This document shows positions 8,656 through 17,774 of a stretch of 64,000 nt of DNA, piece by piece (position 1 is the first letter of the stretch; every line of letters begins with the position of its first letter). A program made the position numbers and the translations under genes. The notes beneath the pieces are model-generated. The model saw only the letters and a list, made by a program, of their open reading frames with translations. It made no database searches and was not told where the DNA came from. The stretch is from Rossellomorea marisflavi (GTDB taxonomy: Bacteria > Bacillota > Bacilli > Bacillales > Bacillaceae_B): assembly GCF_022170785.1 (NCBI RefSeq), contig NZ_CP081870.1, forward strand, positions 670,001 through 734,000. The letters are read 5' to 3'.

Positions 8656-8856
8656 CCAAACGACCACATGCCCAGTTTAATTTCATGAGCGCGTGGACAC
8701 AAGAGGATTGATTTTCATACCAGTAGGGAATAAAACCTTCACAAAGGGCATTGCTTGTAAGGAAGGGGAGTGGGATAATTAGCCGTTGTTTGAACAAGAT
8801 AATCTTTAATAGAATCAAGTGAAATCATATTTTTATTCGGAAAGAAGGAAACAGGT

Positions 8857-9912
8857 ATGAATAAGGTATTTGCGGGCCTGGTGTTTATCGGGGTTCCCGT
8901 TTCGGTGGCGGGGTCGCTGTTGCACTGGTCGAGTGTTCTGATGTTTGTGATCTATTGTTTGACGATCATTTCCCTGGCTGCATTCATGGGAAGGGCGACA
9001 GAGAGTTTGGCCGTGGTGTCCGGTCCACGGATCGGTGGGCTATTGAACGCGACCTTCGGGAATGCCGTAGAATTGATCATTTCGATCTTTGCCTTGAAAG
9101 CAGGTTTGATCGGGGTGGTGCTGGCGTCTTTGACGGGGTCGGTGCTTGGGAACCTGCTTCTTGTCGCAGGGCTATCGTTCTTTATCGGGGGCGTGAAGTA
9201 TAAGCGTCAGAAGTTCAATGTGTTTGATGCCCGGCATAATTCAGGGCTTTTGATGTTTGCCGTGATCGTGGCGTTTGTGATTCCAGAGATCTTCTCCATG
9301 GAGATGAACGAGTCCAAGACCATGACGCTCAGCATCGGGATCTCCATCATCCTCATCGCCCTTTATCTGTGTGCCCTGTTCTTCAAGCTGGTGACCCATC
9401 GCGGTGTGTATCAGCAGAATGAAAGTGCCAAGGCTCATGAGGAGGAAGAGGCGGAGTGGACCAAGGGGAAGGCGATCCTGATCCTTCTCTTATCCACGGT
9501 GGCAGTCGCGTATGTGTCGGAGCGCCTCGTTCATACTTTCGAGGAAGTGGGACGTACCTTCGGTTGGAGTGAGCTGTTCATCGGGGTCATCATCGTGGCC
9601 ATTGTAGGGAATGCCGCCGAGCATGCATCCGCTATCATCATGGCGTTCAAGAACAAGATGGATGTGGCGGTTGAGATCGCCGTCGGTTCCACGCTACAGG
9701 TGGCGATGTTCGTGGCACCGGTCCTGGTGCTGGTTTCACTGTTCTTCCAGACGAACATGCCTCTTGTATTCACGATACCAGAGCTCGTGGCCATGGTGTC
9801 GGCGGTCCTTGTGACCATCGTCATCTCCAATGACGGGGAGACGAACTGGTTCGAGGGGGCGACGCTCCTGGCAGCCTATGTCATCATGGGCATCGGGTTT
9901 TATCTGCTATAG
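8857..9912 (+). CDS. Calcium/proton exchanger (CaCA family, YfkE/ChaA type)
   Basis: A 351-residue integral membrane antiporter with about 11 hydrophobic segments. The two CaCA alpha-repeats are visible as FGNAVELIISIFALKAG (68-84) and VGNAAEHASAIIMAFKNKMD (about 249-268), whose GNAxE acidic residues bind the cation. An acidic linker (HEEEEAEWTKG) separates the halves. It exports Ca2+ in exchange for protons at the cell membrane. A yfkD homologue follows, as in B. subtilis yfkE-yfkD. Confidence 0.93.
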   Translation: MNKVFAGLVFIGVPVSVAGSLLHWSSVLMFVIYCLTIISLAAFMGRATESLAVVSGPRIGGLLNATFGNAVELIISIFALKAGLIGVVLASLTGSVLGNLLLVAGLSFFIGGVKYKRQKFNVFDARHNSGLLMFAVIVAFVIPEIFSMEMNESKTMTLSIGISIILIALYLCALFFKLVTHRGVYQQNESAKAHEEEEAEWTKGKAILILLLSTVAVAYVSERLVHTFEEVGRTFGWSELFIGVIIVAIVGNAAEHASAIIMAFKNKMDVAVEIAVGSTLQVAMFVAPVLVLVSLFFQTNMPLVFTIPELVAMVSAVLVTIVISNDGETNWFEGATLLAAYVIMGIGFYLL

Positions 9913-9917
9913 GGAAG

Positions 9918-9946
9918 ACCGGTCGTGGCGTTCACGGCCGGTTTTG
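9918..9946 (+). terminator. Rho-independent terminator after the exchanger gene
   Basis: ACCGGTCGTG / CACGGCCGGT stem with a five-base loop and a following TTTT, starting six bases after the stop. Confidence 0.75.
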
Positions 9947-10041
9947 TTGTTTCCAGATTCTTTCAAGATGGGAAGGTGGATAAGGTGCCAAGGGGAGGAA
10001 AAGCTAATGGCAAACAGAGAGTTGAAAGGAGTCACCACTAT

Positions 10042-10866
10042 ATGAAAGCCATTCGCATCATTACCATCATCCTTCTTTTCTTCATAACCGGGACGGCCGT
10101 CCTTCATGCAGAAAAGGAGCCGAAGAAGCAGCCGGCCCCGGCAGCGCCTTCCCGCTCCGAGGTCAAGGTGCCCAATTCCGTCCTGACCATCACGAAAGAG
10201 AATACGTATCCCAATTCCACTCAGGATCAGCCCTATCTTCAGCCGAGTGAGTGGGCACAGAAGCTGATTGAGACATCCAATGTGGATATCGAGAATCCGA
10301 ACCTCATCAAGATCCTGAATGAGTCGACGGTCAACTCGGCGCCGACGATCGGTCTCCGCGCAACGATTTATCTTGGGGAATGGCCACTTAACTATTCTTC
10401 AACTGAAACATCGCCGAACTGGGAGTTCCAGAAGATCAATACGAACTATTTCGATAATCGCGGGGGAACGGCGAATCATCAGATCCATTATGTTCAGGAG
10501 TCCCAGAAAGCCGTCAAGGGTGGTTTGACTGCAAAGGTTCCCCATGCGGAAGACGTCCAGAAGATGATGCTTATCAAAGCAACGGAAAAATCCAATCTGC
10601 CTCTTGCTTTCCAGACGATTGTCGGAGCAGGTACGAAGAAAGATCAGGTGTATAACATCTCCCCGAGGCGCATGGGGTATCTATATGCGTATGCCCCGGC
10701 CATCAATGAAAAAGGAAAGGTCACTTATGGGGAAGTTTATCTTGTCATGAAAGGTACGAAGCGTTCTATAATCGTCAAAAATGTAACCTCACAGGGAGTC
10801 GGGGCTTGGATTCCGATTCAGGATCATGTCCATTTCGGCTTCATGGCTACTGAAACACCAAGATAA
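10042..10866 (+). CDS. yfkD: YfkD-family secreted or membrane-anchored protein
   Basis: The ATG at 10042 has AAAGGAG upstream and begins with a clear signal sequence (MKAIRIITIILLFFITGTAVLHA), so longer upstream starts are rejected. The mature part, about 250 residues, begins with a Lys/Pro/Ala-rich linker and then VPNSVLTITKENTYPN, ending in a compact domain. It has the size and neighbourhood of B. subtilis YfkD, an extracytoplasmic protein of unknown function. No catalytic motif is visible. Confidence 0.8.
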   Translation: MKAIRIITIILLFFITGTAVLHAEKEPKKQPAPAAPSRSEVKVPNSVLTITKENTYPNSTQDQPYLQPSEWAQKLIETSNVDIENPNLIKILNESTVNSAPTIGLRATIYLGEWPLNYSSTETSPNWEFQKINTNYFDNRGGTANHQIHYVQESQKAVKGGLTAKVPHAEDVQKMMLIKATEKSNLPLAFQTIVGAGTKKDQVYNISPRRMGYLYAYAPAINEKGKVTYGEVYLVMKGTKRSIIVKNVTSQGVGAWIPIQDHVHFGFMATETPR

Positions 10867-10875
10867 GTTTATAGG

Positions 10876-10914
10876 AAGGGGGAATCGGGTATTAAAGAGA
10901 TTCCCCCTTTTTTT
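10876..10914 (+). terminator. Rho-independent terminator after yfkD
   Basis: AAGGGGGAATC / GATTCCCCC stem followed by TTTTTTT. Confidence 0.9.
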
Positions 10915-10971
10915 CTTTTGTCCAGTATGATACAATAATTAGAATATTCTGAAATGATGGAGGTGAGCCCG

Positions 10972-11136
10972 ATGTATCTCATGATCTTCAGCCTGGCACT
11001 CGTTGTGATCGTCAGCGCCCGTTTCTGGTATGAAGCACGCAAGGCGAGGAACTATGCAGCGCACGTTAAAAGCAAAGACTATCATCAGATCGATCCACAA
11101 CTGGAAGAACTTGTTCCAAGGGATCGACGACAATGA
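10972..11136 (+). CDS. Small single-pass membrane protein
   Basis: The ATG at 10972 has GGAGGTGA five bases upstream, a better start than the in-frame ATG at 10954. The 54-residue product has one N-terminal hydrophobic helix (about 3-18) and a basic then acidic cytoplasmic tail. It is followed directly by a strong terminator, so it is a complete single-gene unit. I do not recognise the family. Confidence 0.75.
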   Translation: MYLMIFSLALVVIVSARFWYEARKARNYAAHVKSKDYHQIDPQLEELVPRDRRQ

Positions 11137-11172
11137 AAGCACTACGGAATCCGATTCCGCAGTGCTTTTTGT
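11137..11172. terminator. Bidirectional terminator
   Basis: AAAGCACTACGGAATC / GATTCCGCAGTGCTTT is a near-perfect stem with T-runs on both sides. It separates the small + gene from the convergent cupin gene. Confidence 0.9.
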
Positions 11173-11177
11173 TTTTT

Positions 11178-11759
11178 TTACACGTAGCGGATCGGGGCAG
11201 GCTGGTAATAGGACGGGGACACCGGTCTTTCCGCCTTGCAGGCCGGGCCGATGTATGTACCCGGATGGATCGGAGCCGTGACATCTTTCCACATCTTCTC
11301 GTCGATACAATATGTTTCCGCCATCACATTCGCAGGAGTAAGGGCGAGGATATCGGAGCCAAGGATGACTTCAGGGGTCGGGGCATCAAAGATGGCCAGA
11401 AGATGCGTGTCGTCCGTAAGAGCCTCCTCATAATGCCACCAGCCTTGAGGGACATTGGCTACCATACCCGGGGTGATGACCTCATTGATCAACTGCCGGG
11501 TGAACGGATTCAGGATGGTGACCCTGGCTTCACCGGATATGCAGTACACAAGCTCGGATGCATTCTGATGATAGTGGGGCTCCACATAGAAGCCCTTGCT
11601 GAGAAAGATATCAAGTAGGGACGAGTTTTCAAGGGTGTTCAGGTGCTGAACTCCCAGTACATTGATCAGGTTTTGGCTATTGAGTTTGAAAAGCGGGCTT
11701 TTGTTCAGATCGAAGCTGAACTGAGCGGAGTCAGCAGTATAATCCATATATTTCGTCAT
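11178..11759 (-). CDS. Cupin-domain protein
   Basis: Start chosen at 11759 because AAGGTG lies six bases upstream; the product has 193 residues. The cupin metal-binding motif 1 is PHYHQNASELVYCISGEA (His-x-His ... Glu), and motif 2 lies in the WWHYEEAL segment that follows NVPQG. The fold binds a divalent metal; the substrate cannot be told from sequence (oxalate decarboxylase-like and dioxygenase-like single-domain cupins share this pattern). Monocistronic, facing a convergent terminator. Confidence 0.75.
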   Translation of the reverse strand: MTKYMDYTADSAQFSFDLNKSPLFKLNSQNLINVLGVQHLNTLENSSLLDIFLSKGFYVEPHYHQNASELVYCISGEARVTILNPFTRQLINEVITPGMVANVPQGWWHYEEALTDDTHLLAIFDAPTPEVILGSDILALTPANVMAETYCIDEKMWKDVTAPIHPGTYIGPACKAERPVSPSYYQPAPIRYV

Positions 11760-11866
11760 ACGCATCACCTTCTTTTCATGATGATATAGGATATGGGCGG
11801 GGCGTGATTTGGTGCTTGTGCACATGGTAGGCAGGTTTGGTACGATGAAGAGGAGGAGGGATGGAT

Positions 11867-12346
11867 ATGACACAGATAGAGGAAGTAGCGCTGAGTTTAT
11901 TTGAGGAAAAGCACGCCGAGTATTTGAAAGGATTTCAATTGCCGCCTGAGCAGGCGAAGTTTACCGCTCTGCCTGAACAGGTGTGGGAAGAAGCGGAAGG
12001 GCAGTATCGGGTGGTGATTCTTGCGGAAGGAACGCCGGTGGGATTCTTTCTGCTGCATTCCACAGACAGGGTGAAGGAGTACACGGACAATCCACATGCC
12101 ATGCTCCTGACCGCGCTGTCGATCGATCACAGACAGCAGGGTAAAGGATATGCAAAAAAAGCCATGCAGATCGTGAAGGAATGGGTCAGACTGGAGTTTG
12201 AATCCTGCAATGAAATCGTGTTGGCCGTGAATCATAAAAATATCCCGGCTCAAACTTTATACAGGCAGACAGGCTACCATGATACGGGGCGGAGGAAGGT
12301 AGGGAAAATCGGAGAGCAGTTCATTTTTGCACTGTCCATCAGATGA
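11867..12346 (+). CDS. GNAT family N-acetyltransferase
   Basis: The start at 11867 fits GGAGG seven bases upstream. About 159 residues. GNAT motif A is visible as ALSIDHRQQGKGYAKKAM (acetyl-CoA pyrophosphate loop QGKGYA), followed by motif B with VNHKNIPAQTLYRQTGY. The acceptor substrate cannot be inferred. Confidence 0.88.
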   Translation: MTQIEEVALSLFEEKHAEYLKGFQLPPEQAKFTALPEQVWEEAEGQYRVVILAEGTPVGFFLLHSTDRVKEYTDNPHAMLLTALSIDHRQQGKGYAKKAMQIVKEWVRLEFESCNEIVLAVNHKNIPAQTLYRQTGYHDTGRRKVGKIGEQFIFALSIR

Positions 12347-12380
12347 AAAAAAGAGAAAGGAGCCAGAAGCCCCTTTCTCA
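12346..12380. terminator. Bidirectional terminator between GNAT and yfkAB
   Basis: GAGAAAGG / CCTTTCTC stem preceded by an A-run on + and giving a T-run on the minus strand. Confidence 0.8.
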
Positions 12381-13508
12381 TTAACGTGTGATTCTTGCTT
12401 CCCTCGTCGAGAAGTCCACGTCTTTGTAGTACATAGATTTCACAAGAACATTCGGTCCCAGGCAGCGTGCTGCAGGACAATGGCAGTTCAGCTCTTTAGC
12501 AAGCGGCTGCCCTTTCCAGCGGTCGTAAACCTCGGGAAGGGTATCGGTCTTGATATTCCCAAGAGGTGGCGTATCACCGAAGTCGGTGACGATCACATCA
12601 CCAGTGAAAATATTCACATTCAGGCGTGAACGGCCGTCCGGATCATTACGCACGCTCACATTTTTGCTTTTGTACAGTGTCTGGAGAAGTTCAAGGTCTT
12701 CATCTGAAGAACTGCACGGATAAAACGGCAGTGTCCCGAAGAGCATCCATACATTCTCGTCACGGAATGAGAGGATATCGCGGATGGCATCGGCGGTTTC
12801 TTTCAGGGTCAATGATTCAAGGCTGGAGGCATAGTCTGATGGGTACATAGGATGAATCTCGTGCCTCCCGCACTTCATTTCATCCACTACTTGACGGTGG
12901 ATTTTCTCAAGATACGGCAGGGTGCTTTTGTTAAGCATCGTTTCCGCAGAGACGAGAACTCCACGTTCTGAAAGGGCGCGGCTGTTCTCGATCATACGGT
13001 CGAACAGCTTTTGGCGCTGCTCTCTGGTAGGTTTCCGTTCCATATTGGCAAACCCGACATCGATGAATTCATCAGTCGTTCCCCAGTTGTGGGAAATATG
13101 GAGCACATCTAGATACGGGGCGATCATCAAGTATCGATCCAGGTCGAGGGTAAGGTTCGAGTTGATTTGCGTCTTCACGCCTCGCTCGTGGGCGTATTTC
13201 AAGAGTGGCAGAACATAATTCTCCACGGATTTCTTGGACATCATCGGCTCCCCGCCGGTAATACTAAGGGAACGGAGTGTCTTGATTTCGTCGAGTCTTC
13301 CCAGGATCATCTCGATTGGAAGGGCGCTCGGGTCTTTTGGCGAAAGGGTATAACCGACGGCGCAGTGTGCGCATCTCATATTGCAGAGGGTCGTCGTCGT
13401 GAATTCAATGTTTGACAGGGTCATATCCCCGTGTTCATCGACGTCAAGGTAGGCTTCCCAAGGATCATGATCAATCGTCATGCCCTTTGAAGCGGTTTCT
13501 GTCTTCAT
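12381..13508 (-). CDS. yfkAB: Radical SAM / CxCxxxxC motif protein YfkAB
   Basis: The start at 13508 has AAAGGAGC upstream; 375 residues. The radical-SAM cluster motif CNMRCAHC is at about residues 42-49, followed by the SAM-binding SITGGEPM. A second cysteine motif CHCPAARC near the C-terminus (CxCxxxxC) defines the YfkAB family and probably binds an auxiliary Fe-S cluster. The substrate is unknown. B. subtilis carries its counterpart in the same yfk neighbourhood. Confidence 0.92.
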   Translation of the reverse strand: MKTETASKGMTIDHDPWEAYLDVDEHGDMTLSNIEFTTTTLCNMRCAHCAVGYTLSPKDPSALPIEMILGRLDEIKTLRSLSITGGEPMMSKKSVENYVLPLLKYAHERGVKTQINSNLTLDLDRYLMIAPYLDVLHISHNWGTTDEFIDVGFANMERKPTREQRQKLFDRMIENSRALSERGVLVSAETMLNKSTLPYLEKIHRQVVDEMKCGRHEIHPMYPSDYASSLESLTLKETADAIRDILSFRDENVWMLFGTLPFYPCSSSDEDLELLQTLYKSKNVSVRNDPDGRSRLNVNIFTGDVIVTDFGDTPPLGNIKTDTLPEVYDRWKGQPLAKELNCHCPAARCLGPNVLVKSMYYKDVDFSTREARITR

Positions 13509-13622
13509 GATTAAAAGCTCCTTTAATAAATGGGTACTCATTCATTATTGAGAAACGTTCGGCCCTTGTCAATCCGAAAGATATTCGTTACCATAGGAAG
13601 GTACTGAAAGGAGAGAATACCT

Positions 13623-13805
13623 TTGGGAAAAGCCATTCAAGACAATGAATCACAAGTAACGTATCTGAAACAGCGCCTGAACCTTTTCGTGGACGTCCTG
13701 GACTCCATCGATCCCGAGCAGGCTGACATAGACGATATCGACCGTCTCATCGAAATGATCGATGATATCGAAACGAAGGTCGAGCAATTCAAGAAAAGTG
13801 AGTGA
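13623..13805 (+). CDS. SE1561-family small protein
   Basis: TTG start with AAAGGAGAG upstream; 60 residues. It is acidic and fully helical (coiled-coil-like), with QVTYLKQRLNLFVDVLDSID typical of the SE1561 family of short Firmicute proteins of unknown function. It is divergent from yfkAB and has its own terminator. Confidence 0.8.
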   Translation: MGKAIQDNESQVTYLKQRLNLFVDVLDSIDPEQADIDDIDRLIEMIDDIETKVEQFKKSE

Positions 13806-13832
13806 GAGTCCTGGTGAGGGCTCTTTTTTTAT
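13806..13832 (+). terminator. Rho-independent terminator after the SE1561 gene
   Basis: GAGTCCT / AGGGCTC stem, GGTG loop, then TTTTTTT. Confidence 0.8.
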
Positions 13833-13877
13833 ATGCCATGCATGGTAAAATATTCATAAAACCCTGGAGGTACCGCC

Positions 13878-14351
13878 ATGGACATTTCCCGTATTACACC
13901 GGCAGAATGTGAAGAAGCAAAGACGCTAGTATTAGAAGGCTTCAGGGAACGGTTCGGATGGATCGATGATACCTTGAATCCCGATATAAAGGACATTACG
14001 AGACACTACGATGGAGTGGAAAACCATTTCTTTGTTGGTACGGATGAAAAGGGAATCGTATGCACAGGAGCGGTGAAAAAGCATGGGGCTTCAACGTACG
14101 AAATCGTCCGTATGTCGGTCCGTGCCGATATGCGTAGTAAGGGATTGGGACGCACCATGCTGCGTCATCTCGAAGACACGGCAAAAAGCCTCAAGGCGGT
14201 CAAACTGGTCCTTGAGACGAACCGGGCATGGGAGGATGCAGTCGGATTTTATAAGAGGAGCGGGTTTATCATCACCGGGGAGAACGAAAGCCGGTTCTAT
14301 TTCGAAAAAATCCTTACAGGTCCATCCCGGACTTCTTCTGTTTCTTCCTGA
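13878..14351 (+). CDS. GNAT family N-acetyltransferase
   Basis: 157 residues with CoA-binding motif A MSVRADMRSKGLGRTMLRHL and the C-terminal WEDAVGFYKRSGFI. GGAGGT precedes the ATG. Its last 38 bases overlap the end of the convergent CBO0543 gene, so the two have no terminator between them. Confidence 0.88.
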   Translation: MDISRITPAECEEAKTLVLEGFRERFGWIDDTLNPDIKDITRHYDGVENHFFVGTDEKGIVCTGAVKKHGASTYEIVRMSVRADMRSKGLGRTMLRHLEDTAKSLKAVKLVLETNRAWEDAVGFYKRSGFIITGENESRFYFEKILTGPSRTSSVSS

Positions 14352-14862
14352 TCGCATCGCACACATATTTGATGAGGAGACCGGCTGCGTATAACGTCAG
14401 GAACCCATAAAACATATTCCAGTGGATCATGTGGTACAGGTGAAACTTGATGAAGAGCGGAATGCCGATGAAGGCAACGATGGCCGAGTGGATCGTATGG
14501 GCGTACAGGTAATAGGTCCATTTGCTGAAGTATTGGTAAATAAGCGTCACCATGACAGGTAGGATCGCGAAATCGACAGTATTGAATCGATGGGTGAAGA
14601 CGAGGAGCTGATGGGGATAGGCCCACAATCCAAAGAATTTGCCGATCTCATCCAAACTCCCGATCACGAAGAAACTGATGAAGAAGACCAGCAGGATGAA
14701 CAGGAATCGCTGCCTGTCAATCAGAATGGAAAAAACCGCTAGAAATAGCAGGCTGATGATGAGGATCGCCCACCAATGGGCACTGAAAAGATCGTGATGG
14801 AGCCACTGGCTGTATTCTGCTTCGTGAGTTGATCGCACCGTATTTTCGATGGTTGAGTTCAT
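14314..14862 (-). CDS. CBO0543-family multi-pass membrane protein
   Basis: The start at 14862 has AAGAGGTGA six bases upstream. 182 residues with five hydrophobic segments (about 31-50, 55-73, 85-110, 120-140 and 145-165) and a basic C-terminal tail. Family of unknown function found mainly in Bacilli and Clostridia. The C-terminal coding end overlaps the GNAT gene on the other strand. Confidence 0.75.
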   Translation of the reverse strand: MNSTIENTVRSTHEAEYSQWLHHDLFSAHWWAILIISLLFLAVFSILIDRQRFLFILLVFFISFFVIGSLDEIGKFFGLWAYPHQLLVFTHRFNTVDFAILPVMVTLIYQYFSKWTYYLYAHTIHSAIVAFIGIPLFIKFHLYHMIHWNMFYGFLTLYAAGLLIKYVCDAIRKKQKKSGMDL

Positions 14863-14905
14863 TTGGTTCACCTCTTATAGGCATTGTGGACGAATCGGGG
14901 GAGGA

Positions 14906-15610
14906 TTATTCAATATCGGTGGGACTGACAATGTGATCATCGTATGCGTCGATAAACAGGTTCCCCTTGCTGTTGATTACAGCGAAATAGACGTCTCTTA
15001 CCTCAAGACCGCGGTTCCTGCACTGCTGCAGGATCCAATCTTTCGTATACGTGGGGTCCGTATCCTTCAGAATGATTTCGCCCTCCATGATAACCTCGAC
15101 AGGAAGGGCACTCGGGGTGGAGGATAGGGAGAGGTCGCTCTTCGTTGTCGGCTGGAAGGCTTCCTTTTTGAGGATGGACAGTTGACCGCTCACTTCAAGA
15201 ACGGCATATTCCACCTGTGTGATATCGAAAACCTCCTTTTCCCGTAGGAGCTGGTTCAGGTCATCCAGGGAGAACTTGGTTTTCTGCATATTGTGATCCA
15301 GGATTTTTCCGTTCTCGATGAACACCGTCGGCCGTCCTGATATCCATCTCCTCAGCTTTCTGCTGTTCGAAGAAAGCACCATCAACATATAATAAAGACC
15401 GATCAGAGCCCAAAATGAAATGAACATCTCAATAAAGCGAAGGTTCGTATCGAAGCCCATATTGGCGATTGAGGCACCGATGGTAACAGAAAGGGCAAAA
15501 CTATAGTGATTTTTATGAGAATTGATGTGCTTGCCGATGATAAATGTCACAACAGCAAGAATCATGAAACTGATGACGGTCCTTAACAATGTAATCAATA
15601 TGCCTTCCAT
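14906..15610 (-). CDS. DUF421 / YetF-type membrane protein
   Basis: The start at 15610 follows GAGGAGG. 234 residues: three N-terminal membrane helices (about 5-25, 35-52 and 57-80), then the conserved cytoplasmic part with GRPTVFIENGKILDHNMQK and a C-terminal domain ending in the VYFAVINSKGNLFI strand pair. In B. subtilis, proteins of this family have been linked to spore and membrane stress functions; the molecular role is unclear. Confidence 0.88.
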   Translation of the reverse strand: MEGILITLLRTVISFMILAVVTFIIGKHINSHKNHYSFALSVTIGASIANMGFDTNLRFIEMFISFWALIGLYYMLMVLSSNSRKLRRWISGRPTVFIENGKILDHNMQKTKFSLDDLNQLLREKEVFDITQVEYAVLEVSGQLSILKKEAFQPTTKSDLSLSSTPSALPVEVIMEGEIILKDTDPTYTKDWILQQCRNRGLEVRDVYFAVINSKGNLFIDAYDDHIVSPTDIE

Positions 15611-15779
15611 CTTTTTTCCTCCTCTGGTCATTACTCTTTATGACCAATAATGACCGGTTTCATTCTGGAGTACGATAGCCGGCATGGGCCTTCATCATGA
15701 AAAGGGTGATAAGCGCCCAAACACATTTCAATCGTGAAGCATAAGATGCCACTGTGAGAAACAGAGGAGGAATGCTTCT

Positions 15780-16043
15780 ATGCAATACGAACAACAACCA
15801 ACCTATATACAACACGGATTTGATGAGCGCTATCGGCCAGGTTTCGGCGGTGGGTTTGGAAGACCGGGATTCGGCTTTGGTCGTCCAGGATTTGGATTCG
15901 GACGCCCATTCTGGGGTGGACCGTTCATTGGAGGCCTGGCAGGAGGATTGCTCGGTGCATCCTTATTAGCTCCGGGTTATGGATATGGTTATGGCTACGG
16001 GTATCCACCACCGTATTACGGATATGGCCCATATTACTATTGA
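15780..16043 (+). CDS. Gly/Tyr-rich low-complexity protein, coat-like
   Basis: 87 residues with GAGGAGG upstream. Composition is extreme: repeats of GFGRPGF in the first half, a short hydrophobic hinge (GGLAGGLLGASLLAPG, about 53-68), then YGYGYGYGYPPPYYGYGPYYY. Such Gly/Tyr/Pro-rich short proteins are common among Bacillus spore-coat or surface proteins; that role is inference. It is flanked by its own strong terminator. Confidence 0.75.
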   Translation: MQYEQQPTYIQHGFDERYRPGFGGGFGRPGFGFGRPGFGFGRPFWGGPFIGGLAGGLLGASLLAPGYGYGYGYGYPPPYYGYGPYYY

Positions 16044-16050
16044 TCACTAC

Positions 16051-16101
16051 TGAAAAAGATCCGCGTTCATCCGTTATCGGGTGGAAGGGGATCTTTTTCC
16101 C
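16051..16101 (+). terminator. Long rho-independent terminator
   Basis: GAAAAAGATCC / GGATCTTTTTC outer stem with an inner TTCATCC / GGGTGGA stem. Confidence 0.85.
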
Positions 16102-16197
16102 GGTCCCCGAGTTCCTTTGTGAAATCCCTTTCAATCACTTCCTTATAGGAGTATAATAATGGTGAAAATTCTGTATCATGAGGGGGAAGGGAACACG

Positions 16198-17751
16198 ATG
16201 AATAAAGAGACACTGCAACAAAGCATGTATGATTTGATCGTAGAGACTTCAACGAACCTGCCAAAGGATGTACGGAGGGCAATCGCCTCTGCCAAAGAGC
16301 GTGAAAATGCGGGCACGCGGGCAGCGATGAGTCTTGATACGATTTCCAATAACGTGAAGATGGCTGATGACAATATATCTCCGATCTGTCAGGATACCGG
16401 TCTGCCGACATTCAAGATCAAGACGCCTGTCGGGGTCAATCAACTGGAAATCAAAGAAGCCATCTATGCCGCCATGGTGCAGGCGACGAAAGATGGGAAG
16501 CTCCGTCCTAATTCAGTGGACTCCCTTACAGGCGATAACAGCGGGGATAATCTTGGTCTAGGAACGCCTGTCATCAAATTCGATCAGTGGGAAAAGGATT
16601 ATATCGATGCGCGCCTCATCCTGAAGGGCGGTGGCTGTGAGAATAAGAACATCCAGTACAGCCTGCCATGTGAATTGGACGGACTCGGCCGTGCAGGACG
16701 TGATCTTGACGGCATCCGTAAATGCGTGATGCACTCCGTGTACCAGGCTCAGGGACAAGGCTGCAGCGCCGGGTTCATCGGTGTCGGTATCGGAGGAGAC
16801 CGTTCGTCTGGATACGATCTTGCCAAAGAACAGCTTTTCCGCGCTGTGGATGATGTGAATCCGAATGAAGATCTGCGCAAATTGGAAGACTATGTGATGG
16901 AGCACGCAAACGAACTAGGGATCGGAACGATGGGCTTCGGCGGTGAAACGACCTTGCTTGGATGCAAAGCGGGCGTCATGAACCGGATCCCTGCAAGCTT
17001 CTTCGTTTCAGTAGCCTATAACTGCTGGGCATTCCGCCGTCTCGGCGTGAGGCTCGATCCTCAGACTGGAAGCATTGACGAGTGGTTCTATCAGGAAGGT
17101 GAAAAACTGGACCTGACGCAGGGCACGGAAGCGGAGCTTGAAACCGCCGCAGCGAAGGAAGACGGACAGAGTGTCGTCGTACTCGAAGCGCCGATCACAG
17201 AAGAAAAGATCCGTGGATTGAAGGTCGGGGATGTCGTGCAGATCAACGGGCGCATGTACACGGGCCGCGATGCGATCCACAAGCATTTAAGCGACAACGA
17301 TGCACCGGTTGATCTCAATGGACAGATCATCTATCACTGCGGACCGGTCATGCTGAAGGATGAAGAAGGCAACTGGCACGTGAAGGCAGCGGGGCCGACG
17401 ACTTCGATCCGCGAAGAGCCGTACCAAGGGGATATCATGAAGCGGTTCGGCATCCGCGCCGTCATCGGAAAAGGCGGCATGGGGCCAAAAACGCTTGCGG
17501 CCCTTAAAGATCACGGCGGTGTCTATCTGAATGCCATCGGCGGTGCAGCACAGTATTATGCTGACTGTATCAAAGGCGTGGATGGAGTGGACCTCATGCA
17601 GTTCGGAATCCCAGAAGCGATGTGGCATCTGAATGTCGAAGGCTTCACGGCCGTTGTGACCATGGACTCCCATGGAAACAGCCTGCACGAAGAAGTCGAC
17701 AAATCCTCACTGGAAAAACTGGCGAAATTCAAGGAGCCGGTATTTAAATAA
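16198..17751 (+). CDS. Class I (Fe-S) fumarate hydratase
   Basis: The start at 16198 follows AGGGGGAAGG. The 517-residue single-chain enzyme has both class I halves: an N-terminal alpha part with cluster cysteines in SPICQDTGLP, GGGCENKN and TTLLGCKAG, and a C-terminal beta part from about 330 (LKVGDVVQINGRMYTGRDAIHK, then GPTTSIREEPY and IGKGGMG). It interconverts fumarate and malate and is oxygen-sensitive through its 4Fe-4S cluster. Tartrate dehydratase is a close alternative, but the length and motifs favour fumarase. Confidence 0.92.
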   Translation: MNKETLQQSMYDLIVETSTNLPKDVRRAIASAKERENAGTRAAMSLDTISNNVKMADDNISPICQDTGLPTFKIKTPVGVNQLEIKEAIYAAMVQATKDGKLRPNSVDSLTGDNSGDNLGLGTPVIKFDQWEKDYIDARLILKGGGCENKNIQYSLPCELDGLGRAGRDLDGIRKCVMHSVYQAQGQGCSAGFIGVGIGGDRSSGYDLAKEQLFRAVDDVNPNEDLRKLEDYVMEHANELGIGTMGFGGETTLLGCKAGVMNRIPASFFVSVAYNCWAFRRLGVRLDPQTGSIDEWFYQEGEKLDLTQGTEAELETAAAKEDGQSVVVLEAPITEEKIRGLKVGDVVQINGRMYTGRDAIHKHLSDNDAPVDLNGQIIYHCGPVMLKDEEGNWHVKAAGPTTSIREEPYQGDIMKRFGIRAVIGKGGMGPKTLAALKDHGGVYLNAIGGAAQYYADCIKGVDGVDLMQFGIPEAMWHLNVEGFTAVVTMDSHGNSLHEEVDKSSLEKLAKFKEPVFK

Positions 17752-17774
17752 ACCGCACCAAAGGGGTCATGATC

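Noticed and set aside
15780-16043. Gly/Tyr-rich 87-residue protein as a RiPP precursor
   Set aside because: No Cys/Ser/Thr-rich core and no modifying enzymes nearby; it fits a coat-like low-complexity protein.
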